Assembly (NCBI GenBank): GCA_003094535.1
Contig: NATV01000107.1
Span: forward strand, 21,443 to 85,442
From: a gamma proteobacterium symbiont of Ctena orbiculata
Lineage (GTDB): Bacteria; Pseudomonadota; Gammaproteobacteria; Chromatiales; Chromatiaceae
DNA length: 64,000 nucleotides
Direction of reading: 5' to 3'
How positions within the stretch are numbered: position 1 is the stretch's first letter; each line of letters opens with the position of its first letter. The notes below the pieces were generated by a model that had not been told where the DNA came from, did not search any database, and was given only the letters and a program-made list of their open reading frames with translations. A program made the position numbers and the translations under genes. Below, piece after piece: positions 44,687 through 53,506 of the stretch.

Positions 44687-45928
44687 ATGGCAAAACAGAT
44701 GCATGATACCCCCATGCTTGACCAGCTGGAGAGCGGCCCCTGGCCCTCGTTTGTCACCGGCCTCAAGCGTCTCGCCAAAGATAACGACATGATGGTTGAC
44801 CTGCTGGGTCAGCTCGAGACCTCATACGAGACACGCAAGGGTTACTGGAAGGGCGGTACCGTTGGTGTACTCGGTTATGGTGGCGGTATCATCCCCCGCT
44901 TTACCGAACTCAAGAATGACGACGGAGAGGCCCTGTTCCCCGCGGCGGCCGAGTTCCATACGCTTCGCGTCATGCCGCCTCCAGGCATGCACTATGACAC
45001 CAATACCATTCGTAAGATGTGCGACATCTGGGAGAAATACGGCTCCGGCCTGATTGCCTTCCACGGCCAGTCCGGCGACATCATGTTCCAGGGCTGCTCC
45101 ACGGACAATGTCCAGCCGGCCTTTGACGAGATCAACGAGATGGGCTTCGACCTCGGTGGCGCCGGACCCGCTGTACGCACCGGCATGTCCTGCGTGGGTG
45201 CCGCACGCTGCGAGAACTCCTGCTTCGACGAGGGCCGTACCATGCGCATGCTGGTCAACAACGCCCTCGACGACATGCATCGTCCCGCATTGCCCTACAA
45301 GTTCAAATATAAAGTCTCCGGTTGCCCCAACGACTGCATGAACTCCGTGCAGCGCGCCGATCTGGCCACCATCGGTACCTGGCGCGATGACATGAAGGTC
45401 GACCAGGACGAGGTGAAGAATTTCGTCGCGGCCAAGGGCCGCAAATATGTTATCGACAATGTCATCACCCGTTGCCCGACCCAGGCCCTGTCACTGAATG
45501 ACGACGATACCCTGGCGGTGGACAACCCCTCCTGCGTACGTTGCATGCACTGCATCAACGTCATGAACAAGGCACTCTCTCCCGGCGACGACAAGGGTAT
45601 CACTTTGCTCTGCGGCGGTAAGCGTACCCTCAAGATCGGTGATCTGATGGGTACCGTGATCGTGCCTTTCCACAAGCTGGAGACCGATGAGGACTTCGAA
45701 TGGCTGGAAGAGCTGGCAACCGAGATCCTCGACTTCTTCGCCGAGAATGCCCTCGAGCACGAGCGTACCGGTGAGATGATCGAGCGTATCGGCCTGGTCA
45801 ACTTCCTTGAAGGTGTCGGCCTCGAGATCGATCCGAACATGATCGAGCGCCCGCGTATGAATCCCTATGTCCGTATGGATGGATGGGAAGAAGAGGCAGC
45901 CAAGTGGGCTGAGCAAAAGGCCCAGTAA
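44687..45928 (+). CDS. dsrA: Reverse-type dissimilatory sulfite reductase alpha subunit
   Basis: A 413-residue subunit of siroheme DsrAB, which in sulfur oxidisers turns sulfane sulfur carried by DsrC into sulfite. Siroheme-[4Fe-4S] ligands lie at Cys169, Cys175, Cys213 and Cys217 (SCVGAARCENSC, SGCPNDC). An inserted ferredoxin domain carries Cys283, 286, 289 (CVRCMHC). The GGGAGAA ribosome site selects ATG 44687 over the TTG 15 bases earlier. First gene of the dsr operon; co-translated partner DsrB follows. Oxidative rather than reductive type is inferred from dsrEFH and dsrL in the cluster. Confidence 0.98.
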   Translation: MAKQMHDTPMLDQLESGPWPSFVTGLKRLAKDNDMMVDLLGQLETSYETRKGYWKGGTVGVLGYGGGIIPRFTELKNDDGEALFPAAAEFHTLRVMPPPGMHYDTNTIRKMCDIWEKYGSGLIAFHGQSGDIMFQGCSTDNVQPAFDEINEMGFDLGGAGPAVRTGMSCVGAARCENSCFDEGRTMRMLVNNALDDMHRPALPYKFKYKVSGCPNDCMNSVQRADLATIGTWRDDMKVDQDEVKNFVAAKGRKYVIDNVITRCPTQALSLNDDDTLAVDNPSCVRCMHCINVMNKALSPGDDKGITLLCGGKRTLKIGDLMGTVIVPFHKLETDEDFEWLEELATEILDFFAENALEHERTGEMIERIGLVNFLEGVGLEIDPNMIERPRMNPYVRMDGWEEEAAKWAEQKAQ

Positions 45929-45941
45929 CACCGATCTAGCT

Positions 45942-45982
45942 TTTTAAGGGGGGCAACGGGATTTCTCGATTGCCCCTTAAAA
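45942..45982 (+). other. Stem-loop between dsrA and dsrB
   Basis: TTTTAAGGGGGGCAA (45942-45956) pairs with TTGCCCCTTAAAA (45970-45982), leaving a 2-base bulge and a 13-base loop. It sits 13 bases after the dsrA stop and 33 before the dsrB start. It is not followed by T, so it is more likely an mRNA processing or stability element than a terminator. Confidence 0.7.
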
Positions 45983-46015
45983 CGAATCAATTACCCTAAT
46001 TTTTTGGAGGTAGGT

Positions 46016-47086
46016 ATGTCGGAACCTCGTATGCCGATTGAGAGTGGCGTCCCGGAGATGGAGCCCTACTTACACCCCGTATTGAAGAAAAACTACGGCC
46101 AGTGGGCCTATCATGAGCGTCCGCGCCCCGGTGTCCTGGTTCACGTTGCCAAGAGCGGCGACAGCATCTGGACCGTGCGTGCCGGTACCCAGCGTCAGAT
46201 GGATGTCTATACCATCCGCAAGCTGATGGACATTGCCGACGAATTTGCCGAGGGCTATGTGCGCTTCACCATTCGCTCCAACATCGAGTACATGGTCAGC
46301 GAGGAGTCTAAGGTTCAGCCCCTGATCGACAAGCTTGAGTCCGAGGGTTTCCCCATCGGCGGCACCGGCCCCTCTGTTTCCATGATCTCCCACACCCAGG
46401 GCTGGTTGCACTGCGACATCCCGGGTACCGACGCATCCGGCGCGGTGAAGGCCCTGATGGATGATCTCTACGAAGAGTTCATCAAAGAGGAGATGCCGAA
46501 CCGTGTGCGCATCACCACCTCCTGCTGCCAGATCAACTGCGGCGGCCAGGGCGATATCGCGATCAACATTCAACACACCAAGCCGCCGAAGATCGACCAT
46601 TCCCAGGTAGCCAATGTCTGCGAGCGTCCCTCGGTTGTGGCCCGCTGCCCGGTTGCGGCGATTCGTCCCGCGATGGTCAACGGCAAGCCTTCCCTGGAAG
46701 TGGATGAGAAGAAGTGCATCTGCTGCGGCGCCTGCTTCCCACCCTGTCCGCCGATGCAGATCAACGATCCGGAGCACTCCAAGTTCGCCATCTGGGTGGG
46801 CGGCAAGAACTCCAATGCCCGTTCCAAGCCGACCTTTCACAAGCTGGTTGCTGCCGGTGTACCGAACAATCCGCCGCGTTGGCCGGAGGTCTCCACCATC
46901 GTTAAGCAGATCCTCGGTGCCTATAAAGAGGATGCCAAGGATTGGGAGCGTATCGGTGAGTGGGCTGAGCGTATCGGTTGGCCGAAGTTTTTCGAGAAGA
47001 CCGGTCTGCCCTTCACCAAGTATCACATCGATAACTGGCGTGGCAGCCGTAACAACCTGAATGCCTCTGCGCATATCCGCTTCTAA
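46016..47086 (+). CDS. dsrB: Reverse-type dissimilatory sulfite reductase beta subunit
   Basis: A 356-residue partner of DsrA holding the catalytic siroheme. Cluster ligands are within SCCQINCGGQGD (Cys170-175) and VCERPSVVARCPVAA; the ferredoxin domain has CICCGACFPPCPP (Cys234-244). A strong TTTGGAGGTAGG ribosome site selects ATG 46016. The HTQGWLHCDIPGTDASG substrate-side stretch is typical. Follows dsrA after an 87-base gap with a stem-loop. Confidence 0.98.
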   Translation: MSEPRMPIESGVPEMEPYLHPVLKKNYGQWAYHERPRPGVLVHVAKSGDSIWTVRAGTQRQMDVYTIRKLMDIADEFAEGYVRFTIRSNIEYMVSEESKVQPLIDKLESEGFPIGGTGPSVSMISHTQGWLHCDIPGTDASGAVKALMDDLYEEFIKEEMPNRVRITTSCCQINCGGQGDIAINIQHTKPPKIDHSQVANVCERPSVVARCPVAAIRPAMVNGKPSLEVDEKKCICCGACFPPCPPMQINDPEHSKFAIWVGGKNSNARSKPTFHKLVAAGVPNNPPRWPEVSTIVKQILGAYKEDAKDWERIGEWAERIGWPKFFEKTGLPFTKYHIDNWRGSRNNLNASAHIRF

Positions 47087-47126
47087 TTCGGGAACAACGT
47101 ACAGGCAATAACAGGAAGGTCTACCG

Positions 47127-47519
47127 ATGAAATTCGCGATTCAGGTAAATGAGGGTCCCTATCAGCATCAAGCCACTGACTCTGCCTACCAGTTCACCAA
47201 GGCGGCGCTTGAGGCGGGGCACGAGATCATGCGTGTCTTCTTCTATCACGACGGTGTCAACAACGGCACCAATCTGACCACGCCTCCGCAGGACGATCGC
47301 AACATCGTCAAGCGTTGGTCCGAACTCGGTAAACAGCACGATCTCGATCTGGTGGTCTGCGTTGCCGCCGCGCAACGGCGGGGTATCGTCGACGAGGGCG
47401 AGATGCAGCGCAACGGCAAGGATGCGCAGAACATTGCTGAAGGCTTTCGCATTTCCGGTCTCGGTCAGTTGGTCGAGGCGGGCATCCAGTCGGAACGTCT
47501 TGTGGTATTCGGTGATTGA
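47127..47519 (+). CDS. dsrE: Sulfurtransferase complex subunit DsrE
   Basis: A 130-residue subunit of the hexameric DsrEFH complex, which passes persulfide sulfur to DsrC. The active-site cysteine is Cys78 (DLVVCVAAAQRRG), matching the residue known in A. vinosum. The N-terminus KFAIQVNEGPYQHQATDSAYQF is diagnostic. AGGAAGG lies upstream of ATG 47127. DsrE together with DsrF and DsrH marks sulfur oxidisers as distinct from sulfate reducers. Confidence 0.98.
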   Translation: MKFAIQVNEGPYQHQATDSAYQFTKAALEAGHEIMRVFFYHDGVNNGTNLTTPPQDDRNIVKRWSELGKQHDLDLVVCVAAAQRRGIVDEGEMQRNGKDAQNIAEGFRISGLGQLVEAGIQSERLVVFGD

Positions 47520-47534
47520 GCATAGGGGCTGAAG

Positions 47535-47945
47535 ATGTCAGAAGATATTAAAAAATTCATGTACCTCAACCGTCGGGCCCCCTATGGCACCATCTATGCC
47601 TGGGAGTCGCTGGAGGTTGTATTGATCGGCGCTGCGTTTGATCAGGATGTCAGTCTGGCTTTCCTGGATGACGGTGTCTATCAGTTGGTCAAAGGGCAGG
47701 ATACTGCCGGGGTGGATATGAAGAACTTCTCGCCCACCTACCAGGCACTTGGCGATTACGATGTTACCAAGCTGTATGTAGAGAAGGAGTCGTTGGAGGA
47801 GAGAGGTCTGACCTTGGCTGACCTGATGCCTCTAACCTATGAGGATGAGGATGACGACTGGGCGGAGAAGGATTCGATCCGTGTGGTCAGTCGCGCGGAA
47901 ATGGCGGACATCATGGAAGAACAAGATGTCATGTTCAGCTTTTAA
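47535..47945 (+). CDS. dsrF: Sulfurtransferase complex subunit DsrF
   Basis: A 136-residue DsrE-fold protein lacking the catalytic cysteine, with the conserved KKFMYLNRRAPYGTIYAWESLEVVLIGAAFDQDVSLAFLDDGVYQL opening. It is the structural middle subunit of DsrE2F2H2. Acidic DEDDDWAEKDSIRVVS region near the C-terminus. Begins 15 bases after dsrE. Confidence 0.97.
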   Translation: MSEDIKKFMYLNRRAPYGTIYAWESLEVVLIGAAFDQDVSLAFLDDGVYQLVKGQDTAGVDMKNFSPTYQALGDYDVTKLYVEKESLEERGLTLADLMPLTYEDEDDDWAEKDSIRVVSRAEMADIMEEQDVMFSF

Positions 47946-47960
47946 GCCGGAGACGATTGC

Positions 47961-48266
47961 ATGAGCACCCTACATACTGTTAACAAATCACCTTTTGAAA
48001 AGTCTTCAATGGATAGCTGTTTGGCCTATGCCAAGGCAGGCAGTTCTGTCCTTATGTACGAAGACGGCATTTATGGTGCGATCAAGGGCACTGGCTGCAC
48101 GCAGAAGATTGCCGCCAAAGATGGCGTGAATTTCTATGTGCTGGGCCCAGACCTCAAGGCTCGCGGTGTAAGCGAAGACAAGGTCGCTGATGGCATTGAA
48201 ATCGTGGACTATGCCAAGTTTGTCAGCCTCGCTGCCGAGAATGACAAGGTACAGGCTTGGGTCTGA
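47961..48266 (+). CDS. dsrH: Sulfurtransferase complex subunit DsrH
   Basis: A 101-residue TusB-like subunit. Cys20 (SSMDSCLAYAKAGSSVLMYEDGIYGA) corresponds to the conserved cysteine of A. vinosum DsrH. It completes the DsrEFH complex. It starts 15 bases after dsrF and ends 37 bases before dsrC. Confidence 0.97.
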   Translation: MSTLHTVNKSPFEKSSMDSCLAYAKAGSSVLMYEDGIYGAIKGTGCTQKIAAKDGVNFYVLGPDLKARGVSEDKVADGIEIVDYAKFVSLAAENDKVQAWV

Positions 48267-48303
48267 TCAACGAACAACTTTTAACTCTACTGGGAGAGAA
48301 ATA

Positions 48304-48636
48304 ATGGCTATCGAAATCAATGGTAAAACCTTTGAAACTGATGAGGAAGGCTACCTGACCAATCTGTCTGATTGGGAGCCTGGCGTGGCTGAGGCCATGG
48401 CCAAGGAAGACGACCTCGAGCTGACCGACGAGCATTGGGAGATCATCAATTTCCTGCGTGAGTATTACGAGGAGTATCAGATCGCTCCCGCGGTTCGCGT
48501 CCTCACCAAGGCTGTGGGCAAGAAGCTGGGTAAGGAAAAGGGCAATTCCAAATACCTCTATGCCCTGTTCCCCTATGGCCCTGGCAAGCAGGCTTGCCGT
48601 TTCGCCGGCCTGCCGAAACCGACTGGCTGTATCTAA
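48304..48636 (+). CDS. dsrC: Sulfur carrier protein DsrC
   Basis: A 110-residue sulfur carrier, the substrate-presenting partner of DsrAB and of the membrane complex DsrMKJOP. Both redox cysteines of the mobile C-terminal arm are present: Cys98 (KQACRFAGLP) and penultimate Cys109 (KPTGCI). Start ATG 48304 has a GGGAGAG ribosome site; the longer frame overlaps dsrH. A strong stem-loop follows and may stabilise the upstream mRNA, in line with the high DsrC level known in A. vinosum. Confidence 0.98.
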   Translation: MAIEINGKTFETDEEGYLTNLSDWEPGVAEAMAKEDDLELTDEHWEIINFLREYYEEYQIAPAVRVLTKAVGKKLGKEKGNSKYLYALFPYGPGKQACRFAGLPKPTGCI

Positions 48637-48651
48637 AAAGCATCCGTTCGA

Positions 48652-48678
48652 GATGGAGGCGCTGTATGCGCCTCCATC
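48652..48678 (+). other. Strong stem-loop between dsrC and dsrM
   Basis: GATGGAGGCGC, loop TGTAT, GCGCCTCCATC is a perfect 11-bp stem 15 bases after the dsrC stop. There is no T-run, so it may act as a 3' stabiliser or partial terminator that sets dsrC expression above dsrM-P. Confidence 0.8.
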
Positions 48679-48708
48679 ATCCGATCACTTTTTGAGGAAC
48701 GCAGGATT

Positions 48709-49431
48709 ATGTCATCTGTCTACGCGTTGCTGTTTATCGTAGCGACCTTAGTTCTTGTTCTAGGGCTGGCGAGAAAAATCGTCCAGTATTCAAGAATCCC
48801 TGCTCCGTTAAAAATTCCGACTACGCCGGCGCCCGTCACCCGTACCGGCGTGGTTCTGCGGATGTTTCGTGAAGTGGTACTCTTCGAAAGTCTGTTCAAG
48901 AGCACCAAGTGGACCTGGATCTTCTCGTGGATGTTTCACATGGGCCTGTTCCTGGTACTCGCGCGCCATGTCCGTTATTTTATCGACCCTGTCTGGCTGC
49001 CGATTCAGCTGATCCAGCCATTTGGCAAGTATGCTGCCTTTGCCATGATTGTGGGTCTTGCGGGATTGCTGATCCGGAGGATATTCGTCGATCGCGTCCG
49101 CTATATCTCTTCCCCCTCCGATTTTCTTTGGTTGCTGCTGCTGTTAGTGATCGGCTTGAGCGGCGCGACAATGACATTCCTGGTTCATACCGACGTGGTC
49201 GCCGTGAAGGAGTTCTTTACCGGATTCTGGACATTCAGCGGCGGCGATCTCCCGATGGATCCTTTACTGCTCGTACATCTCACCCTGGTGGCAGTGTTGA
49301 TGCTGTTGCTGCCGTTCAGCAAACTGCTGCATATACCAGGTGTCTTTTTCAGCCCGACCCGGAATCAGGTGGACAATCCGCGTGAAAAACGCCACCTGGC
49401 GGAGTGGGCGAGAAAGCTTGAAGAGTCCTAA
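48709..49431 (+). CDS. dsrM: DsrM, membrane cytochrome b subunit of DsrMKJOP
   Basis: A 240-residue inner-membrane protein with about five transmembrane helices, related to NarI-type cytochrome b. Histidines in helices (SWMFHMGLFLVLARHVRYF and LLVHLTLVAVLMLLLPFSKLLHIPG) are candidate heme b ligands. It exchanges electrons between the quinone pool and DsrK. First gene after the dsrC stem-loop. Confidence 0.96.
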   Translation: MSSVYALLFIVATLVLVLGLARKIVQYSRIPAPLKIPTTPAPVTRTGVVLRMFREVVLFESLFKSTKWTWIFSWMFHMGLFLVLARHVRYFIDPVWLPIQLIQPFGKYAAFAMIVGLAGLLIRRIFVDRVRYISSPSDFLWLLLLLVIGLSGATMTFLVHTDVVAVKEFFTGFWTFSGGDLPMDPLLLVHLTLVAVLMLLLPFSKLLHIPGVFFSPTRNQVDNPREKRHLAEWARKLEES

Positions 49432-49459
49432 AAACACGCTTGGCCGATGAGGGTTACAA

Positions 49460-51001
49460 ATGGCTGGAGCTGAATTCGAAACACCGGAACTGACAGAGTT
49501 CATCGAAGTTCCAAAGCTGGAAGAAGGCACCATGGAGCATATTACATGTTTCGTGGCCAAGCCCGAGCACCAAGAACCCCTGGGTTTCCCCGGGGAGAAG
49601 GTGGAGAACTGGAAAGAGGTCGCCATCGACAAGATGGGAGATCTGCTGAGCCGCTATCGCTCCTTCCAGGTGTTCTTGGATGCCTGTGTGAAGTGCGGTT
49701 CCTGCACCGATAAGTGTCACTACTACCTGGGCAGCAAAGATCCCAAGAACATGCCGGTAGGCAGGCAGGATCTGTTGCGTAAGGTCTATCGGCGATACTT
49801 TACCTTTGCCGGTAAATATTTTCCCAAGCTGGTTGGCGCGGCTGATCTGACCGATGAGGTCATTGACGAGTGGTACAGCTACTTCCATCAATGTTCCCAG
49901 TGTCGTCGCTGCTCTGTCTTCTGCCCTTACGGTATCGATACCGCGGAGATCTCGATGGCGGCGAGGGAGATCCTCGATTCCATAGGTGTCGGTCAGAAAT
50001 ACTGCAACGAGATTATCGGCAAGGTACACAAGATCGGGAATAATCTCGGCCTGCCGGGTCCCGCCATCGAAGATACCCTCGAAGGTCTCGAGGAAGATGT
50101 CTGGGATGAGGATGAAGTCGCAGTAAAGTATCCCCTTGATGTAAAGGGCGCCGACATCCTGCTGGTGACCCCCTCCGCCGACTTCTTCGCCGAGCCCCAT
50201 GTAGACGGACTGATCGGTTACGGCAAGGTCTTTCACGAGGCCGGTGTCAGCTGGACCCTGAGCACCAAGGCGTCCGAAGCGGGTAACTTCGGCATGTTCA
50301 TCGGCAGCTATGAGAACATGCGCCGGGTATCCCTGCGCATTCGTGAAGCCGCCCTCGAGCTGGGTGTCAAACGAATCGTTTTTGGCGAGTGCGGCCATGC
50401 ATGGCGCGTGGCCTACAGCTTTCTCAATACCCTTGCCGGCCCCTTCGACTTCCTCGATCCGGACTATCCGGTACCGCAGCATATCTGCGAGTTCACCCTC
50501 AACGAGATCGAGAAGGGCACGTTGGAGTTCGACAAGTCGGAGAACGACGATATGTCGATCACCTTTCACGACTCATGCAATGTGGCGCGCGCCACCCGCA
50601 TGGGCGACAAGCCGGGCGGCCAGTTCGATATCCCGCGCGAGGTGATCAAGGCGGTGGTCAACAACTACCACGACATGGAGTGGGATACCATCCATGAGCG
50701 CACTTTCTGCTGCGGCGGTGGCGGCGGTCTGTTGACCGACGACCTGATGGAGGTGCGGGTGAAGGGCGCGAAGCCGCGGATGACCGCCTTCAAGAATGTC
50801 ATGGAGGAGAAGGGTGTTACCCATCTCGCAGCGATCTGTGCGATCTGTAAGAGCCAGTTCACCAAGGTGTTCCCCTACTACGGGATGGATATGTTCCAGA
50901 TCGTCAGTGTCCATCAGCTGGTCAGCAACGCAATTGTGTTGAACAGGAAAACGCCACCGGAGGAAGCCCCCGGCTACGGCGAAGATGATGATGACGAATA
51001 G
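49460..51001 (+). CDS. dsrK: DsrK, iron-sulfur catalytic subunit of DsrMKJOP
   Basis: A 513-residue cytoplasmic protein resembling HdrD. Two [4Fe-4S] motifs are at Cys76-79-82-86 (CVKCGSCTDKC) and Cys145-148-151-155 (CSQCRRCSVFC). The C-terminal CCG-type domain, with SCNVAR and FCCGGGGGLL, would hold the noncubane cluster that handles DsrC thiol/disulfide chemistry. Ends in an acidic tail DDDDE. Confidence 0.97.
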   Translation: MAGAEFETPELTEFIEVPKLEEGTMEHITCFVAKPEHQEPLGFPGEKVENWKEVAIDKMGDLLSRYRSFQVFLDACVKCGSCTDKCHYYLGSKDPKNMPVGRQDLLRKVYRRYFTFAGKYFPKLVGAADLTDEVIDEWYSYFHQCSQCRRCSVFCPYGIDTAEISMAAREILDSIGVGQKYCNEIIGKVHKIGNNLGLPGPAIEDTLEGLEEDVWDEDEVAVKYPLDVKGADILLVTPSADFFAEPHVDGLIGYGKVFHEAGVSWTLSTKASEAGNFGMFIGSYENMRRVSLRIREAALELGVKRIVFGECGHAWRVAYSFLNTLAGPFDFLDPDYPVPQHICEFTLNEIEKGTLEFDKSENDDMSITFHDSCNVARATRMGDKPGGQFDIPREVIKAVVNNYHDMEWDTIHERTFCCGGGGGLLTDDLMEVRVKGAKPRMTAFKNVMEEKGVTHLAAICAICKSQFTKVFPYYGMDMFQIVSVHQLVSNAIVLNRKTPPEEAPGYGEDDDDE

Positions 51002-51078
51002 AACCGATAACTAGCGCAAACTACGACTCCTACCAAGGGTAGGGTACGACCAAGACAAGTTCCAAGAGGAGACTGAGA

Positions 51079-53025
51079 ATGGCAACTCCTAGCGAAGAGA
51101 TGAAAAAACAGATTACTTGGCGCCGCTTCGAAGACGGTGAGAACGAATGGGATGATTGGGGTGATAAAATCTTCCTTGAAGATACCTCCTACAAGTGCCC
51201 TACCTATATCAATCGTACACCTCCCTGTCAGGGCAGCTGCCCGTCGGGTCACGATATTCGTGGTTGGCTGGCAATCGTCCGGGAGCAGGAAAAGCCTTCC
51301 GAGGGTATGGAGTGGGAGCAGTACGCCTTCGAGCGCGCGGTAGAGGCCAATCCCTTTCCCTCGATGATGGGCAGAGTCTGTCCGGCGCCATGCCAGGACG
51401 GTTGCAACCGTAACGAAGTCGAGGACTTCGTCGGTATCAATTCGGTAGAGCAATACATCGGTGATACCGCTATCGAAAAGGGTTTCAAGTTTACCCCCGG
51501 AGCGGACACCGGTAAGAAGGTTGCGGTTATCGGTGGCGGCCCCGCCGGCATGGCGGCTGCCTTCCAGCTGCGCAAGACAGGTCATGCGGTGACCGTCTTC
51601 GAGAAGGACCCCGAACTCGGCGGCATGATGCGCTACGGCATTCCCAACTATCGTATTCCCCGTGACAAGCTGCAGGCGGAGATCCAGCGTATTCTGGATA
51701 TGGGCGTCGAGACCCGAACCGGTGTCAAGGTCGGTGTCGATGTCCCGGTTGCCGATATCGAAAAAGAACACGACGCGATCCTTTGGGCTCTCGGTTGCCA
51801 GAACGGTCGTGATCTGCCGGTGGATGGCTGGACCGGTACCCCCAATTGTGTCTCCGGTGTGGCCTTCCTCAAGGCCTTCAACGAAGGCCGCATGAAGGTC
51901 ACTGCCAAGAAGGTGGTCTGTATCGGAGGTGGTGACACCTCTATCGACGTGATCTCCGTAGCCAGGCGTCTGGGTGCGAACAGCGCGGCCGGTAACCCCG
52001 AAGATGTGGTGCTCGATACCAGCCTGAACCAGGATGATGCACTGACCGAAGGGGCTGAGCCCGCCGCCGCCACCCTGACCTCCCTGTTTACCAAGGATAA
52101 GATGTTTGCCGCGCAGCACGAGATTCACGACGCCTTGCATGAGGGCTGTGAGATCCTCGACGGCGTCATGCCGTTGGAAGTAATCATCGGCGACGATGGT
52201 CGTGCCACAGGCCTCAAGGTATGTGACTGCACCATGGACGGCATGACCCCGATTCCCACCGAGGGTACTGAACGTATACTGGAGGCCGATCTCATCGTCT
52301 CCGCCATCGGCCAGAGCGCCGATATGGAAGGTCTCGAAGAGATGGCCAACGACAAGAACCTGATGGACTCGGACAAGTTCTATCAGGTGCCGGGTAAAGA
52401 GGGTCATTTCGTGGCCGGCGATATCATTCGTCCGCACCTGTTGACCACGGCTATCGGTCAGGCCTCCATCGCCTGTGAAAGCATCGATGCCTATCTGGGC
52501 AAAAAAGAGCTTGCGAAACGTCCAAAGGTGGATGTGCACCATTTCGACCTGCTCGACAAGCTGAAAGAAACCGATATGGAACCTGAAACCTTCGACAAGA
52601 ATGAAGGCGACCTGCGTGGCACCAACACGGCTAAGTTCGCCGTGCACAACTACGAGGATCGTTCATACCAGGAGATTATTCCCGCAGGCGATCTGTTCCT
52701 GGGACACTTCTCTTTCACGCCGCGTCTGCTGCGCTCGGAGGATGTGCCCACTGCCGATGAGGTGCTGCATCACTTCAAGGAGCGGATGAGCGGCCTCAAT
52801 CAGGAGCAGGCACAGGATGAGGCCAAGCGCTGCATGAGCTGCGGCATGTGTTTCGAATGCGACAACTGTGTCGTGTTCTGCCCGCAGGATGCGGTATTCC
52901 GGGTGAAGAAAGCGGAATCGACCACCGGTCGCTATGTCGACACCGACTACAACAAGTGCATCGGTTGCCACGTCTGCACCGATGTTTGTCCCACAGGATA
53001 TATCCAGATGGGGTTAGGCGAATAG
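51079..53025 (+). CDS. dsrL: DsrL, NAD(P)H:acceptor iron-sulfur flavoprotein
   Basis: A 648-residue protein like the small subunit of glutamate synthase. N-terminal cysteines (CPTYINRTPPCQGSCPSGHD) bind a cluster; the FAD motif is VIGGGPAGMAAAFQLRKTGH (about residue 150), the NAD(P)H motif CIGGGDTSIDVISVARR (about residue 280), and a C-terminal ferredoxin has two motifs (CMSCGMCFECDNC, CIGCHVCTDVCP). DsrL is essential in sulfur oxidisers and couples DsrAB to NAD(P). GAGGAGA precedes ATG 51079. Confidence 0.97.
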   Translation: MATPSEEMKKQITWRRFEDGENEWDDWGDKIFLEDTSYKCPTYINRTPPCQGSCPSGHDIRGWLAIVREQEKPSEGMEWEQYAFERAVEANPFPSMMGRVCPAPCQDGCNRNEVEDFVGINSVEQYIGDTAIEKGFKFTPGADTGKKVAVIGGGPAGMAAAFQLRKTGHAVTVFEKDPELGGMMRYGIPNYRIPRDKLQAEIQRILDMGVETRTGVKVGVDVPVADIEKEHDAILWALGCQNGRDLPVDGWTGTPNCVSGVAFLKAFNEGRMKVTAKKVVCIGGGDTSIDVISVARRLGANSAAGNPEDVVLDTSLNQDDALTEGAEPAAATLTSLFTKDKMFAAQHEIHDALHEGCEILDGVMPLEVIIGDDGRATGLKVCDCTMDGMTPIPTEGTERILEADLIVSAIGQSADMEGLEEMANDKNLMDSDKFYQVPGKEGHFVAGDIIRPHLLTTAIGQASIACESIDAYLGKKELAKRPKVDVHHFDLLDKLKETDMEPETFDKNEGDLRGTNTAKFAVHNYEDRSYQEIIPAGDLFLGHFSFTPRLLRSEDVPTADEVLHHFKERMSGLNQEQAQDEAKRCMSCGMCFECDNCVVFCPQDAVFRVKKAESTTGRYVDTDYNKCIGCHVCTDVCPTGYIQMGLGE

Positions 53026-53033
53026 GAGCTGAG

Positions 53034-53495
53034 ATGCGTAGTTCTCTCATCAGCAATAGACTCCTCATCATACTGCTGGCAGCTCTGTTGTTACCTGCCA
53101 TGCAGGCCTTTGCTGAGAGTCGGTATGTAACCAAAAACTCAAAGGCGGCCTCAATGGAGAGCTGCGTCGCTCCCACCGATGTAATTCGTCGCAACCATAT
53201 GGATTTCCTCCAGCATAGCAGGGACGATACGGTACGGGATGGTGTACGAGGGCTGAAATACAGCCTCTCCGAGTGTATCGATTGCCACGCCTCCAGGGAT
53301 GCCAAAGGTCAAGGTGTATCGGTCACCGCTGAAGGCGAGTTTTGTCAGGCCTGTCATGGTTATGTTGCGGTAAGTCCCGCCTGTTTTCAGTGCCATCGTA
53401 CGACACCGGAGGAGAACGGCAGTGGGAATTCCCTTGGTTACCGATTGGACGCGCATAGCCGGGCCCTGGATTTGCAACAGCCAGCTGGCAGATAG
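53034..53495 (+). CDS. dsrJ: DsrJ, periplasmic triheme cytochrome c of DsrMKJOP
   Basis: A 153-residue cytochrome with an N-terminal signal anchor (ISNRLLIILLAALLLPAMQA) and three heme c sites: CIDCH (81-85), CQACH (104-108) and CFQCH (117-121). Start ATG 53034 with AGGAGCTGAG; the longer frame runs inside dsrL. Forms the periplasmic part of the transmembrane complex. Confidence 0.96.
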   Translation: MRSSLISNRLLIILLAALLLPAMQAFAESRYVTKNSKAASMESCVAPTDVIRRNHMDFLQHSRDDTVRDGVRGLKYSLSECIDCHASRDAKGQGVSVTAEGEFCQACHGYVAVSPACFQCHRTTPEENGSGNSLGYRLDAHSRALDLQQPAGR

Positions 53496-53506
53496 AGAGA
53501 CTGATC

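Noticed and set aside
51029..51043. Six-bp hairpin between dsrK and dsrL
   Set aside because: CCTACC-AAG-GGTAGG is short, with no T-run, and could easily occur by chance.
50974..52647. 557-residue open frame antisense to dsrL
   Set aside because: It mirrors a high-GC gene with strong codon bias, and dsrL has all its motifs on the plus strand.
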